From: JACRCT01 sp049841135
Lineage (GTDB): Bacteria > Myxococcota > Myxococcia > Myxococcales > UBA5297
Length of the DNA stretch: 64,000 nucleotides
Direction: 5' to 3'
Assembly: GCA_049841135.1 (NCBI GenBank)
Contig: JASGHK010000006.1
Location: 372,001-436,000 of the forward strand
Translations under genes and position numbers: made by a program
Notes under the pieces: generated by a model
Told to the model about the DNA's origin: nothing
Database searches by the model: none
Seen by the model: the letters and a program-made list of their open reading frames with translations, nothing else
In this document: positions 56,401 through 64,000 of the stretch, piece after piece
How the letters are laid out: every line of letters begins with the position of its first letter
Position numbering within the stretch: position 1 is the stretch's first letter

Positions 56401-57153
56401 CTGCCGTTCAAGGGCGTGCGCCGCAACGACACCTGGCGCTGGGACGGCTCGAACTGGACGTCGCTCATCGGCCACGACCCGCTCCGGCCCCCGACCGAGG
56501 GGCCTGAGCCGCGCATGGGCCACACGATGGTCTTCGACCGCGACCGCGGCCGGTTGGTGCTGGCCGACGGCTACGGGACCGGGCCGCTCGCCGACCTTTG
56601 GGACTGGGACCCGGACGCGACGGCCTGGGTGCGCCGCGTGCCCAGCAACCCCGACAGCGGCAAGACCCCGCTGCCGGCCATGGGGCGCGCGGCGGCGTAC
56701 GACAGCCGCCGCAAGAAGATGCTCTTCTTCGGCGGGCTAACCAGCACCCGAACCGTGGACGACTTCTGGGAGCTGGACGCCGGCCTCGGCCAGCGCCCCG
56801 GCCACGTCTTCAGCGTCGTGATGTCCGAGGCGGGCTTCCCGGCCGAGGCGGTCCTGACGCGAGTCCAGGCGACGGCGGTGGCGGGCGGGACGGGTCCGGA
56901 CGCCGACGGGGTGGAGCTGTGGGGCTGGTGGCCCGAGGGCTGGCAGGTCCTGGGCACCGAGGAGACGGCCAAGCCCGGCGCGCTGGGCACGGTCGCCGCC
57001 CAGGTCGACGACGCGGCCAGGCTGGCGCGGGTCACGTTCCAGGACGGCCTGCACTTCGCCGTCGTGCCCAAGGGGACCAACGGCGCGACGCCCGCCGAGG
57101 TGGTGACCGACTACATCGAGGTCGTCGTCCGCAGCCGGCTGCCGGCCCCTTGA
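53404..57153 (+). CDS. Large kelch-repeat lipoprotein
   Basis: A 1,249-residue exported protein. The lipobox LALLSSC puts a lipidated Cys at residue 24, followed by a short Cys cluster (CSADSDCPPGLVCRKVVNRC) like that of the Cys-rich lipoprotein at 3110. Residues about 70-400 look like beta-sandwich (Ig-like) domains with repeated DAAGN turns. From about 465 to 1,130 there are kelch-type repeats (RRGEVVLVGGLGVTGETWAW; REEVVLFGG; KRVVLMGGATD) forming one or two beta-propellers, each blade ending in W-x-W-D/N-G. A final beta domain closes the protein. It is likely a surface-anchored binding or adhesion protein; no catalytic residues could be assigned. Confidence 0.85.
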   Translation: MSGFGDRGAKALAGAALLALLSSCFNTGVPPGAQLTCSADSDCPPGLVCRKVVNRCLDPKRLDSTPPGLEEAPVVSPAVAREGQPVTIAFRTTELLLGDPAVLVGDKPAKVDEEGTARSERRYRFVLVPDGTEPQNAPATVSLTLVDQTGNEALVPSAGTVTFDFAAPALAGPVEVVLEGPPKSLVDPVQKVGVGARVSVAIAFDEATGVEPVVEAVWADADPKSPKPDEVLTFVRRSGGPLSYVFEHSLVASATRPQGPYVLRTDVRDAAGNRAPLTLSAGFEVDTQAPASPDVATEGRVVFRREPWGTEAGAGVRRMHVVALPGGVEAGAALFVFNEVHGEVGHATADGKGAATVDLPFSDLARVLVRAVDAAGNASAEVPVRDLEWVATLGGKVAGSTRENPHQFVSRSRMGSNVIGPLGPLYGARPQSGAALARVDAAGSAGLVRQTGEPTWAQRDPRPRPVFGCTLGTYAMGGAIWARDAARDQIVALSGDGLTWVFNGDDWRPIITVDPEGDGDPTPRCGSALIYDERRGEVVLVGGLGVTGETWAWTGSSWRLANSGEGPTARSHAAAGYDKLREEVVLFGGTPALSGIRQDTWVWDGTRWHERTPQHKPPGRYGAVMAWDPVGQTLVMFGGESFGDDELQDLWRWDGSDWVQVVPASSSAPWPKGRSLATMVTDPVRKRVVLMGGATDKHENNLDVWEWDGAAWSSRSATPNPFDMSAVPGYAEKFVYPGRGASPAYYDPVRERIVLFGGVLEYPYPGAGKGYLYLADLWDWDPGAGTWTDRTAPLDANTNLPPTPRVRFGGAMVYDEQRGKALLFGGASSVKQETVFGDTLDDLWSWDGKAWEEVKHSGTWPKHRAAHGMAYDPVRGATVMYGGWDSEADTWERTDTWRLGSTAVPGKPWVASAVATFEGPGPTATVTRFGGVGITFSGAMDIQIVRSAETATWNGTAWDPLSPANKPMPRELVAMGPDGRSGLILFGGEVANALPPNEELPFKGVRRNDTWRWDGSNWTSLIGHDPLRPPTEGPEPRMGHTMVFDRDRGRLVLADGYGTGPLADLWDWDPDATAWVRRVPSNPDSGKTPLPAMGRAAAYDSRRKKMLFFGGLTSTRTVDDFWELDAGLGQRPGHVFSVVMSEAGFPAEAVLTRVQATAVAGGTGPDADGVELWGWWPEGWQVLGTEETAKPGALGTVAAQVDDAARLARVTFQDGLHFAVVPKGTNGATPAEVVTDYIEVVVRSRLPAP

Positions 57154-57173
57154 TTCGGGCGGGTTCTGCGCCG

Positions 57174-57223
57174 GGCCCTCGACACCCCGAGCCTGTCGAC
57201 AGGCCCGAGCCTGTCGAGGGGCC
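57174..57223. repeat. REP-like class A palindrome after the kelch gene
   Basis: An imperfect palindrome centred on CCTGTCGACAGG, with arms GGCCCTCGACACCCCGAG and CGAGCCTGTCGAGGGGCC. Read on the - strand, it codes STGSGLSTGSG. It probably ends the kelch transcript before the leucine-rich-repeat gene. Confidence 0.7.
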
Positions 57224-57287
57224 AGTGCTCCGTCCTTGAACCCCACATCCTGCGGCGGCAGGCTTCCTCTTCTTGAAGGAGACCTCC

Positions 57288-60137
57288 ATGGCACGTTTCG
57301 AAGACCTCGCGGCCGCGCTCGCCGACGTCGAGAGCGCCACCGAGCTCGACCTCGACCTCTCCCAGGGCACGCCGGTCGGGCCGGAGCTCGCGCAGCTGAG
57401 GAACCTCGAGTTCCTCCGGTTGCGGGAGTGTCCCGAGCGGCCGGAGGTCTCGGGCGCCGTGGCCCAGCTGCCCCGGCTCAAGCACCTGTCGATCTCGGCG
57501 AAGGGCAAGAAGCTCGTCCTGCCTGCGGTCTTCCAGCAGATGGCGCTCGAGTGGTTGGAGATTCTGGGACGCCGACGTCGCGCAGCTCGCGCCGATGAAG
57601 AGCCTCGAGCGCCTCTACGTGGTCGTCACCGACCCCAAGCGCGACGTGAAGCTCCTCGCCGAGGCGCTGCCTGGCCTGGTGCACCTGGAGGTCTGGGGCT
57701 CGCACCTCAAGCAGGGTGAGCTGCCGGCGGAGATCGCCCGGTTCGAAAAGCTGGAGGTGCTCGACCTGGTCTCCTGCGGCCTCTTCGACCTGCCCGAAGC
57801 GATCACCGGGCTCACCCGCCTGCACACCCTGAGGATGCGCGGCTTGCCGATGGACACTTTCCCGGAGGTCGTCGCCAGGCTGCCGGCGCTCGCCACGCTC
57901 GAGCTGCGCCAGCACGTGCCACGCCTGCCCGACTGCCTGGAGGCGATGAAGGCGCTGCGGTCCCTGAACCTGGGCCACGCCCTCAACAACGGCTCGATGG
58001 ACGGCGCCGACGACCCGCCCCCCACGCACCTCAAGCCGCTGCCCAGGGTCCTGGGCCGCCTGACCTGGCTCGAGCGCCTCAACCTCGACTGCTGCGGCGT
58101 GATGAACGTCGAGGCGCTCGCGCCGCTCACCGGCCTCCGCTCGCTCTCGCTGCAGTACGCGGGGCTGACCGACTGCGAGCCGCTCGCTCCCTTCGAGCGG
58201 CTGGAGGAGCTCGCGATCGCGAGCAACCTTCGGCTGACCGAGGTCTCGGCGCTCCGCCGGCTCCCACGGCTGCGTCGGCTGAGCCTCAACGGCTGCCACA
58301 GGCTCAGGGACTTCTCGCCCGTGCTGGGACTGGAGGCGCTGCAAGAGCTGGACGTGCGGTCCTGCGACGAGAAGCGGGCGAAGGCCGTCGCCGGCCTGCA
58401 GCGCCTCGAGGTGCTGCAGGCCAGCGAGGAGGTCCTGGAGAAGTGGCGGCGGGTGCGCGACCTCGCCCGCCTGTCGGACCCCGACGAGATCCGCAGCCGG
58501 CTCTCGAGCGCGGACGCCAAGGTGGCCCAGGGCGGGCTGCTCGACCTGGCGCGCTACGTCGAGCTGCAGTCCGACCAGCAGGCCAACGCGCTGTGGGCCG
58601 TCTTCGGCGTCGACCTCGACGAGTACGACGACGAGGGGCTCGTCGCGTTGCCGGAGCTCGACGCGGCGCTGGAGCGGCACTGCGAGAGGCTCTCCTTCGA
58701 GGCGCTGGCGAAGGCCTTCGAGTGCGCGCTGCGCAAGCTCGACGAGAACCCGCGCGCGGCGCTCCTGGCGGCGGGGGCTCGTCCGGCGCGGCGACCTGGC
58801 GGCGCAGCAGGGGCTGGTGAAGGCCTTCCTCGCCTCACGGGCCACGCACAAGCCCGGCACGCGCCTGCACCGAGAGACCGTGCACGACCTCTTGGTGGAC
58901 GAGCTGCTGCCGAAGCTCCGGGGCGAGGCGCTGGCGGACCTGCTCGAGGCGTGCGACCTGGATGCGCTGGCCGCCGACGACGCGGGCGACGGGTACGAGA
59001 GCCTGTTCGGCCCTGCGCTGGGCGCCTGCAGCGACGCCAAGGTGCGCAAGCGGGTCTCCGAGGCCTTGGGCAAGTACGCCAGGAAGGGCGAGAAGCGGCT
59101 GGGGAAGGAGCACTTCACGGCGCTGCTCGATCGGATCGGCGACGCCGAGCTGACCGAGTTCGTGGAGGGCGAGGAGAAGGCCGAGAAGATCCGCAACGCG
59201 GTGGAGAAGGACCTCGCCAGCAGGGACGCCGCGGCGATCGAGAAGCGGTTCCTGGGCATCGGGAAGGACATCCCGGGGACGATCGTCGAGAAGCTCTCGT
59301 ACCAGTTCGCCGACGCCCTGCGCCGGGTGAAGCCCGGCTTCGACGCCCAGCTCGCCTACCTGCGCTACCTGCTCGAGTCCGGCGACCGCAGCGCGATTCC
59401 GCGGGAGGTCCTGCTCGCGCTTTCGGCGATGGACGCGGCGCGCTTCGACGCGGAGTTGGAGACGCTCGCGGCGAGCCCGAAGGCCAAGGCCTGGCTTCAC
59501 GACACGCTGCGGACGACGGTCGCCCAGGCGCACCTCGACCCGAAGCCTCCGCCCGCCGCGGTCCGCCACCGCCTCACCGCCGCCGCGGCGCGCTTCGGAG
59601 GGATCGAGGTCGAGCAGGAGCGGGCGGACGAGGTCCGGCAGGTCCTGATCTGGGCGCTGCAGGGCTACGACGAGCAGAAGACGAAGACGGCGCTGGCGCT
59701 GCTGCGCACGGTGGAGAAGGTGAGCTTCACCCGCGAGCAGGCCAGCGACTTCGCGATGCACGTTGCCTTCAAGGCCGAGGCGCACCAGTTCGAAACGGTG
59801 TGCGCCATCGGAGCCGAGCTGCAGCAGGCTGGAGCTGGACGGGATGGCGTTCCAGCGGGTACTGGCGCAGCTCATCCCCTCGGCCATCCTGAGCAAGAAC
59901 GCGGCGATGGAGGAGCGCTGCCTGCAGCTGGCGCCGCCGGCGGAGAAGGTGGACTGGGAGGTCCTCGCCTTCAACCTGGCCTGCCTCTCGGCGCTCAAGG
60001 GCCACAAGCCGGCGCTGCTCGCGTACGCGCGGCGCGCGGTCAAGCTCGGCAAGCCGAAGCAGCGCTTCCTCGACGACTCGGACTTCGCCCCCTACCACCA
60101 GGACCCCGAGTTCCTCGAGGCCATCAGGGACGACTAG
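57288..60137 (+). CDS. Leucine-rich-repeat protein with helical C-terminal region, three frameshifts
   Basis: A cytoplasmic protein of about 948 residues without a signal peptide. The ATG at 57288 has AAGGAG upstream. Residues about 20-380 are leucine-rich repeats (LPEAITGLTRLHTLRMRGLP; LTWLERLNLDCCGVMNVEAL). The remainder is alpha-helical and charged, with a short TPR-like end (VDWEVLAFNLACLSALKGHK). Three single-base insertions break the frame: about 57562-57563 (GATTC for GATC), 58773-58777 (G-run) and 59827-59828 (CAGGCTG for CAGCTG). Corrected, the length is a whole 949 codons. No catalytic domain was recognised. LRR proteins of this kind in myxobacteria are mostly uncharacterised. Confidence 0.75.
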
Positions 60138-60238
60138 CCGGAATCCTTCACGCGCGCGGCCCGGCACCACACACCGAGCCGCAAGCGTAAGCGCGTCGGG
60201 GATGGTTGAGCCCCGTGCAGTGACCGGGTGAGTCGAGC

Positions 60239-63200
60239 CTAGAAGTCCTTGAAGACGGGGTCGGACTCGAGGGGGATGACGTCCTCGGGCTTGAGGTTCA
60301 TGGCGTGGCCGATGCCGTTGGCGCGGCCGTTCGCCTTGCCGTGGCCGGCACGAGCGGGACCCAGGGCCGGGAGGGCGGGCGACTTGGGAGCGGCGCGGAC
60401 GGGACCGGTCTGCTTGCGCTGGAGCTGGAAGCGCCCGACGAGCGCTGCCAGGGACTGGGCCTGGCCCGAGAGCTCCTCGGCGGACGACGAGGACTCCTCG
60501 GCGGAGCTGGCGGCCTGCTGGGTGACCTTGTCCATCTGGCCGATGGCCTTGTTGATCTGGTCGATGCCGCGGGACTGCTCGGTGCTGCTGGCGGAGATCT
60601 CGGCGACGATGCCGGTGACCTTGCCGACGGCGTTGACGATCTCGGCGAGGTCGGTGGCCACCTCCTTGGAGAGGGCCTCGCCGTCGCCCGCCAGCTTGAC
60701 CGACTCCTTGATCAGGTCCTCGGTCTTCTTGGCGGCCTCCTTGGCGCGCTGGGCGAGGGAGCGGACCTCGTCGGCGACGACGGCGAAGCCGCGGCCGGCG
60801 TCGCCGGCGCGGGCGGCCTCGACGGCGGCGTTGAGGGCGAGGAGGTTGGTCTGGAAGGCGATCTCCGAGACGTCGGCGATGATCGCCGCGGTCCCCTCGG
60901 CGCCCTTCTTGACGCTCTTCATGGAGCCGGCCATCCGCTCCATGGCGTTGGAGCCCTTGTCGGCGGAGGCCTTGGCGGTCTGCGCGAGGGTCTTGGCCTG
61001 GGCGGTGTTGTCGGCGTTCTGCTTGGTGATGCCCAGCATCTCTTCCATGTTGGAGGAGGTCTCCTGGATGGCGCTGGCCTGCTCGGAGGCGCCCTGGGAG
61101 ACGGCCTGGCTGGTGGCGGCGATCTGCTCGGAGGCGGAGGCGACCTGGTCGACGGCCTCGGCGACGGCCTGGAGCGCGTCGTGGAGGGCGGAGGCGGTCT
61201 GGTTGACGGCGTCGCGGATCTTGGCGTGGTCGCCCTGGAAGTCGCCGGTGACGCGGGCGCGCAGGTCCTGCTGGGCGAGGCGCTGGAGGACCTCGGTGGC
61301 GACGTTGATGGGCCCCAGGACCGAGTCGAGGGTGGCGTTGACGCCCTCGACGATCGTGCGGAAGTCGCCCTGGTGCCGGGAGGCGTCGGCGCGGGTCGCG
61401 AGCTGGCCGTCGATGGCCGCCTGCGAGAGCGCGCCCGCGTCGGCGGCCAGCGCCTTCACCGCGGTGACGACCTGGGCGATGGCGCCGTCGATGGTCTTGA
61501 AGGTCTCGTGGGCCTGGGCGGTGTCCTCGTCGGCGCGCTCCGGCGCCAGCTGGACCCGGAGGTCGCCCGAGGCGAGCTGCTGGAGGGCGCCCTGGACCTT
61601 GGCGACCTCGACGTCCTGGTACTCGGCGAGCTTCTGGGCCTGGCGCTGCGCCCGGCGGATGGCGGTCTGGTCGACCACGATCTCGAAGGCGCCCACCGTC
61701 TCGCCCTGCCGGTTCTTGATGGGCAGGCCCTGGTAGTCGATCTCGAGCGCCAGGCCGTCTCGGGGCCTGGCGAGGGTGTCGGACTTCGCCTGGACGCCGG
61801 TGTCGATGGCGCGCTGGCACGCGCAGCGCCCGGTGTTGCAGTCGCTCGTCTTGAAGTACTGGGAGCAGGCCTGGCCCTTGAGCTGCTGGAGCGTGGTCCC
61901 GCCCAGGCCCAGCCCCGCCTTGTTCATGTACCGCACGCGCAGGTCGCGCCCGACGACCATGGCGGGCAGCGGCATGGAGTCGATGAACCCCACCAGCGAG
62001 TCGAGCGTCTGGTTGACGCCCTCGACGATCTTGCGGAAGTCGCCCTGGTGCCTGCCGGCGTCGGCCCGGGTGTCGAGGCGGCCCTCGACGGCGGCGGCCG
62101 CGAGCATGTCGGCATCGGCGACCAGCGCGTGGATGGCGTCGATGCAGGTGTTGAGGTTGTCCTTGATGGCGTTGAAGTCGCCGCGGTAGGCGTCGGTGAT
62201 CCGCTCGGGGATGGCGCCCTTGGAGATCTGGTGGACGTACTCGGCGGCGACGCCGAGCGGGCCGATGACGGCGTCGAGCATCTCGTTGACCCCGCCGACG
62301 ATGCCGGCATAGGCGCCCTTGAACTTCGACGGGTCGCCGCGGGCGCCGAGGTCGCCGGCCTTGGCGGCGGCGATGAGGCGCTGGGTCTCGTCGGTCAAGC
62401 CGCGCAACGTGCCGATGGCCTGCACGAAGTTCTGGGAGAGGACGTCGGCCTGGGACCGGGGCGCGAGCGTGGCGCTCAGGTCGCCCGCGGCGATGGCCGC
62501 GGCTCCTCGGGAGACCTCCTGGATGTAGCCGATGGTCTCGCGGAAGGAGTCGGCGAGCTCGCCGGCCTCGTCGCCCGAGTGGTGGTCGACCTCCACGTCG
62601 ATCTCGCCGCGGGAGAGCGACCGGGCGACCTCGGTCATCTTGCGCAGCGGGGTCACCACCGAGCGGGTCACCCCGTAGCCCAGCCCGACGAGCAGCAGCC
62701 CCAGCGCCACGGCAAACCCGATGAAGGTCCGCGAGAGGTTCGCGCTTCGTTCGCGCTCGGCGCCCGACCGCGCGTCCAGCGCGCGGAGGTCTTCGGCCAG
62801 GCGGGTCTCCATCACCGCCATGGCGCGCTCGGCGGCAGGCGCGGCCTCCTCGAGGAAGGTGTTGTTGGCGAGGGCCAGCTCGGCATGCAGGAAGGCGTCG
62901 AGGACCTTGGCGTCGGCGGCCCGCAGCTCGGCGACGGCACGGCGCGCGGCCGAGTCGCCGCCGAGTCGCGCGACCTCCTGGTCAATCTCCTTCCAGGCCG
63001 CGTCGCCCTGGCTCACCAGCTTGTCGACCAGGTCGAGGTCCTTCTCGCGGATGGTGCGCAAGAGGAGGTTCTGCGCGGCGTTGGTCGTCTGGATGAGGTC
63101 CAGCGCGCGCCGTGAGACCTGGCTGGCCTCGGCCGCCTGTCGCTCCGAGGTCTCCCAGACCTGGCCGAGCAGCCACGAGAACGCGCCGGCGGTCCCTGCG

Positions 63201-63259
63201 ACGGCCAGCGTGGCGGCCACGAGGAACGACAGCATCTTGGTGCGAGTGGTGATGCGCAT
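60239..63259 (-). CDS. Methyl-accepting chemotaxis protein with Cys-rich PAS domain (MCP-5)
   Basis: A 1,006-residue intact chemoreceptor. The start at 63259 has AGGAG upstream. Membrane helices at about 10-32 and 190-210 flank a helical periplasmic sensor. HAMP and HAMP-like units (about 212-425) lead to a cytoplasmic PAS domain (about 430-550) with Cys465, Cys474, Cys479 and Cys481 (QACSQYFKTSDCNTGRCAC), then more HAMP-like units. The signalling hairpin has the usual tip, and the tail is PLESDPVFKDF, as in the other four receptors. It follows the secreted Cache-like gene by 89 bp on the same strand, probably one operon, though it is 20 kb from cheA. The Cys set suggests redox or metal sensing by the PAS domain. 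Confidence 0.94.
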   Translation of the reverse strand: MRITTRTKMLSFLVAATLAVAGTAGAFSWLLGQVWETSERQAAEASQVSRRALDLIQTTNAAQNLLLRTIREKDLDLVDKLVSQGDAAWKEIDQEVARLGGDSAARRAVAELRAADAKVLDAFLHAELALANNTFLEEAAPAAERAMAVMETRLAEDLRALDARSGAERERSANLSRTFIGFAVALGLLLVGLGYGVTRSVVTPLRKMTEVARSLSRGEIDVEVDHHSGDEAGELADSFRETIGYIQEVSRGAAAIAAGDLSATLAPRSQADVLSQNFVQAIGTLRGLTDETQRLIAAAKAGDLGARGDPSKFKGAYAGIVGGVNEMLDAVIGPLGVAAEYVHQISKGAIPERITDAYRGDFNAIKDNLNTCIDAIHALVADADMLAAAAVEGRLDTRADAGRHQGDFRKIVEGVNQTLDSLVGFIDSMPLPAMVVGRDLRVRYMNKAGLGLGGTTLQQLKGQACSQYFKTSDCNTGRCACQRAIDTGVQAKSDTLARPRDGLALEIDYQGLPIKNRQGETVGAFEIVVDQTAIRRAQRQAQKLAEYQDVEVAKVQGALQQLASGDLRVQLAPERADEDTAQAHETFKTIDGAIAQVVTAVKALAADAGALSQAAIDGQLATRADASRHQGDFRTIVEGVNATLDSVLGPINVATEVLQRLAQQDLRARVTGDFQGDHAKIRDAVNQTASALHDALQAVAEAVDQVASASEQIAATSQAVSQGASEQASAIQETSSNMEEMLGITKQNADNTAQAKTLAQTAKASADKGSNAMERMAGSMKSVKKGAEGTAAIIADVSEIAFQTNLLALNAAVEAARAGDAGRGFAVVADEVRSLAQRAKEAAKKTEDLIKESVKLAGDGEALSKEVATDLAEIVNAVGKVTGIVAEISASSTEQSRGIDQINKAIGQMDKVTQQAASSAEESSSSAEELSGQAQSLAALVGRFQLQRKQTGPVRAAPKSPALPALGPARAGHGKANGRANGIGHAMNLKPEDVIPLESDPVFKDF

Positions 63260-63348
63260 GAGCACTCCTGGAACCCCCCTGTGTTCTGGAGTCGGCAGGC
63301 TCCGCCCTGCGAAGGTCGGAGCGGCGCCTGCCGCGAGCAGCGGTGCAA

Positions 63349-63897
63349 CTAGAGCTTGGCGGTCGCCAGGCCGAACACGACGGAGCCGATGGGCTTGCCG
63401 CCCTCGACGACCGGCAGGGCCACCTGCACGCTCTCGACGCCGCTGGACTCGTCGACCTCGACCGGGCCCGTCCACTCCTTGCCCTTCATCGGGAGGTCGT
63501 GCTTGTCCTTGCCCTTGTGCGACCAGCTGGTCGTCTTGGCGAGCAGGGCGACCTTGGTGCCGTCGGCGCCCGACAGGAACATCTCGACGACGGAGGCGTC
63601 CTTCTTGGCCTTGAGGTGCTCGGCCACCGCGTTCTTGCTCAGGCCGCGCACGAACGGGTCGAGCATCGAGAGCCCCTTCCACTTCTCCTGGGTCATCTCC
63701 TTGGCCGCCGCCGGCGGCGCGGCGTTGAACTCCTTGACCGCGGCGACCACCTTCGGGTCGGCGGCCAGCGCCCGGAGGTCCTTGAGCTTGGCGTCGACCT
63801 TGGCCTTGATCTCGGGGGTCATCTCCTTGGCGTGGGCAGGGACGGCGAGGAGGACGGCGAAGCTCGCGACGAGTGCAGCGGCGAAGCGGGTGCTCAT
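63349..63897 (-). CDS. Secreted Cache/PDC-like sensor-domain protein
   Basis: A 182-residue periplasmic protein. The signal peptide (FAAALVASFAVLLAVPAHA) has a clear cut after AHA, and AGGAG precedes the ATG. The N-terminal 70 residues are helical; the C-terminal half (VEMFLSGADGTKVALLAKTT; EVDESSGVESVQVALPVVEG; GSVVFGLATAKL) has the beta-strand order of a Cache/PDC sensor, such as those usually found inside chemoreceptors. Here it is a free protein encoded just before MCP-5, whose own periplasmic part looks helical. It may bind a ligand and present it to that receptor; this is inference. Confidence 0.7.
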   Translation of the reverse strand: MSTRFAAALVASFAVLLAVPAHAKEMTPEIKAKVDAKLKDLRALAADPKVVAAVKEFNAAPPAAAKEMTQEKWKGLSMLDPFVRGLSKNAVAEHLKAKKDASVVEMFLSGADGTKVALLAKTTSWSHKGKDKHDLPMKGKEWTGPVEVDESSGVESVQVALPVVEGGKPIGSVVFGLATAKL

Positions 63898-64000
63898 GGA
63901 GTCTCCTGTCAGCCCGGAGGGCTGGCGATGGACCGGCCCGGGCGTGCCCAGGAACGGAGACGCACATCGAGTGCGTTCGGCTGCTTCATCGGCACGAACC

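Overview
The window is very GC-rich, with codons ending almost always in G or C and long open antisense frames opposite nearly every gene. It looks like a Myxococcota (myxobacterial or other 'deltaproteobacterial') chromosome. The grounds are the density of signalling genes (chemoreceptors, CHASE and PAS hybrid kinases, HDOD and FHA proteins), Cys-rich and kelch-type lipoproteins, and one protein ending in a Cys, hydrophobic stretch and Arg cluster like a myxobacterial sorting tail. No rRNA, tRNA, CRISPR array or intact insertion sequence was seen.

Layout. 1-2.9 kb: the split glycine decarboxylase genes gcvPA (cut by the window edge) and gcvPB, with a Lys-rich helical protein between them and a strong terminator after them. 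3.1-7.8 kb (+): a Cys-rich surface lipoprotein, a macro-like/TIR-like two-domain protein and a PAS hybrid histidine kinase. 7.9-12.9 kb (-): a TetR-controlled operon (tetR, ABC ATPase, FtsX permease, membrane fusion protein) with a perfect palindromic operator upstream. 13.0-16.0 kb (-): a VOC/PhnB protein and a CHASE hybrid kinase. 16.1-39.7 kb (-): a large chemotaxis island. 40.2-45.2 kb (-): small proteins and a 1,443-residue CoA-dehydratase-activase-type protein. 45.5-45.7 kb: a 273-bp nested palindrome. 45.75-48.4 kb: Tat-exported superoxide dismutase (-), then a metallo-beta-lactamase/DUF3006/small-protein operon (+). 48.4-53.3 kb: a TetR regulator and two divergent GT-C-like membrane proteins. 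53.4-60.1 kb (+): a kelch lipoprotein and a leucine-rich-repeat protein. 60.2-63.9 kb (-): a secreted Cache-like protein followed by a PAS-containing chemoreceptor.

The chemotaxis island seems to hold four transcription units: (i) a possible small ORF, cheA, cheW and an MCP, ending at a hairpin; (ii) an MCP alone; (iii) an MCP ending at a long hairpin; (iv) cheW, mcp, cheR, cheD, cheY, a CheX/CheC-type gene, cheB, cheX, a dual-receiver regulator and an HDOD gene, mostly joined by 4-bp ATGA/GTGA overlaps. Units i, iii and iv are preceded by matches to the sigma-54 -24/-12 promoter, each giving a leader of about 250-280 nt. The receptors are mosaics: private sensor domains sit on nearly identical cytoplasmic poly-HAMP and signalling modules that share a CheR-docking-type C-terminus (FKDF). 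Two receptor genes share a 2,259-bp, indel-free, near-identical repeat.

Main caveat: eleven genes need one or more single-base corrections to read through (14 in all: 12 apparent insertions, 2 deletions). Every corrected length is a whole number of codons, and one event is proven against an adjacent paralogue. Consensus errors are more likely than mass pseudogenisation. These genes are annotated at full extent with the shift position given. Short REP-like hairpin repeats are scattered between genes and, in two cases, lie in frame inside coding regions.
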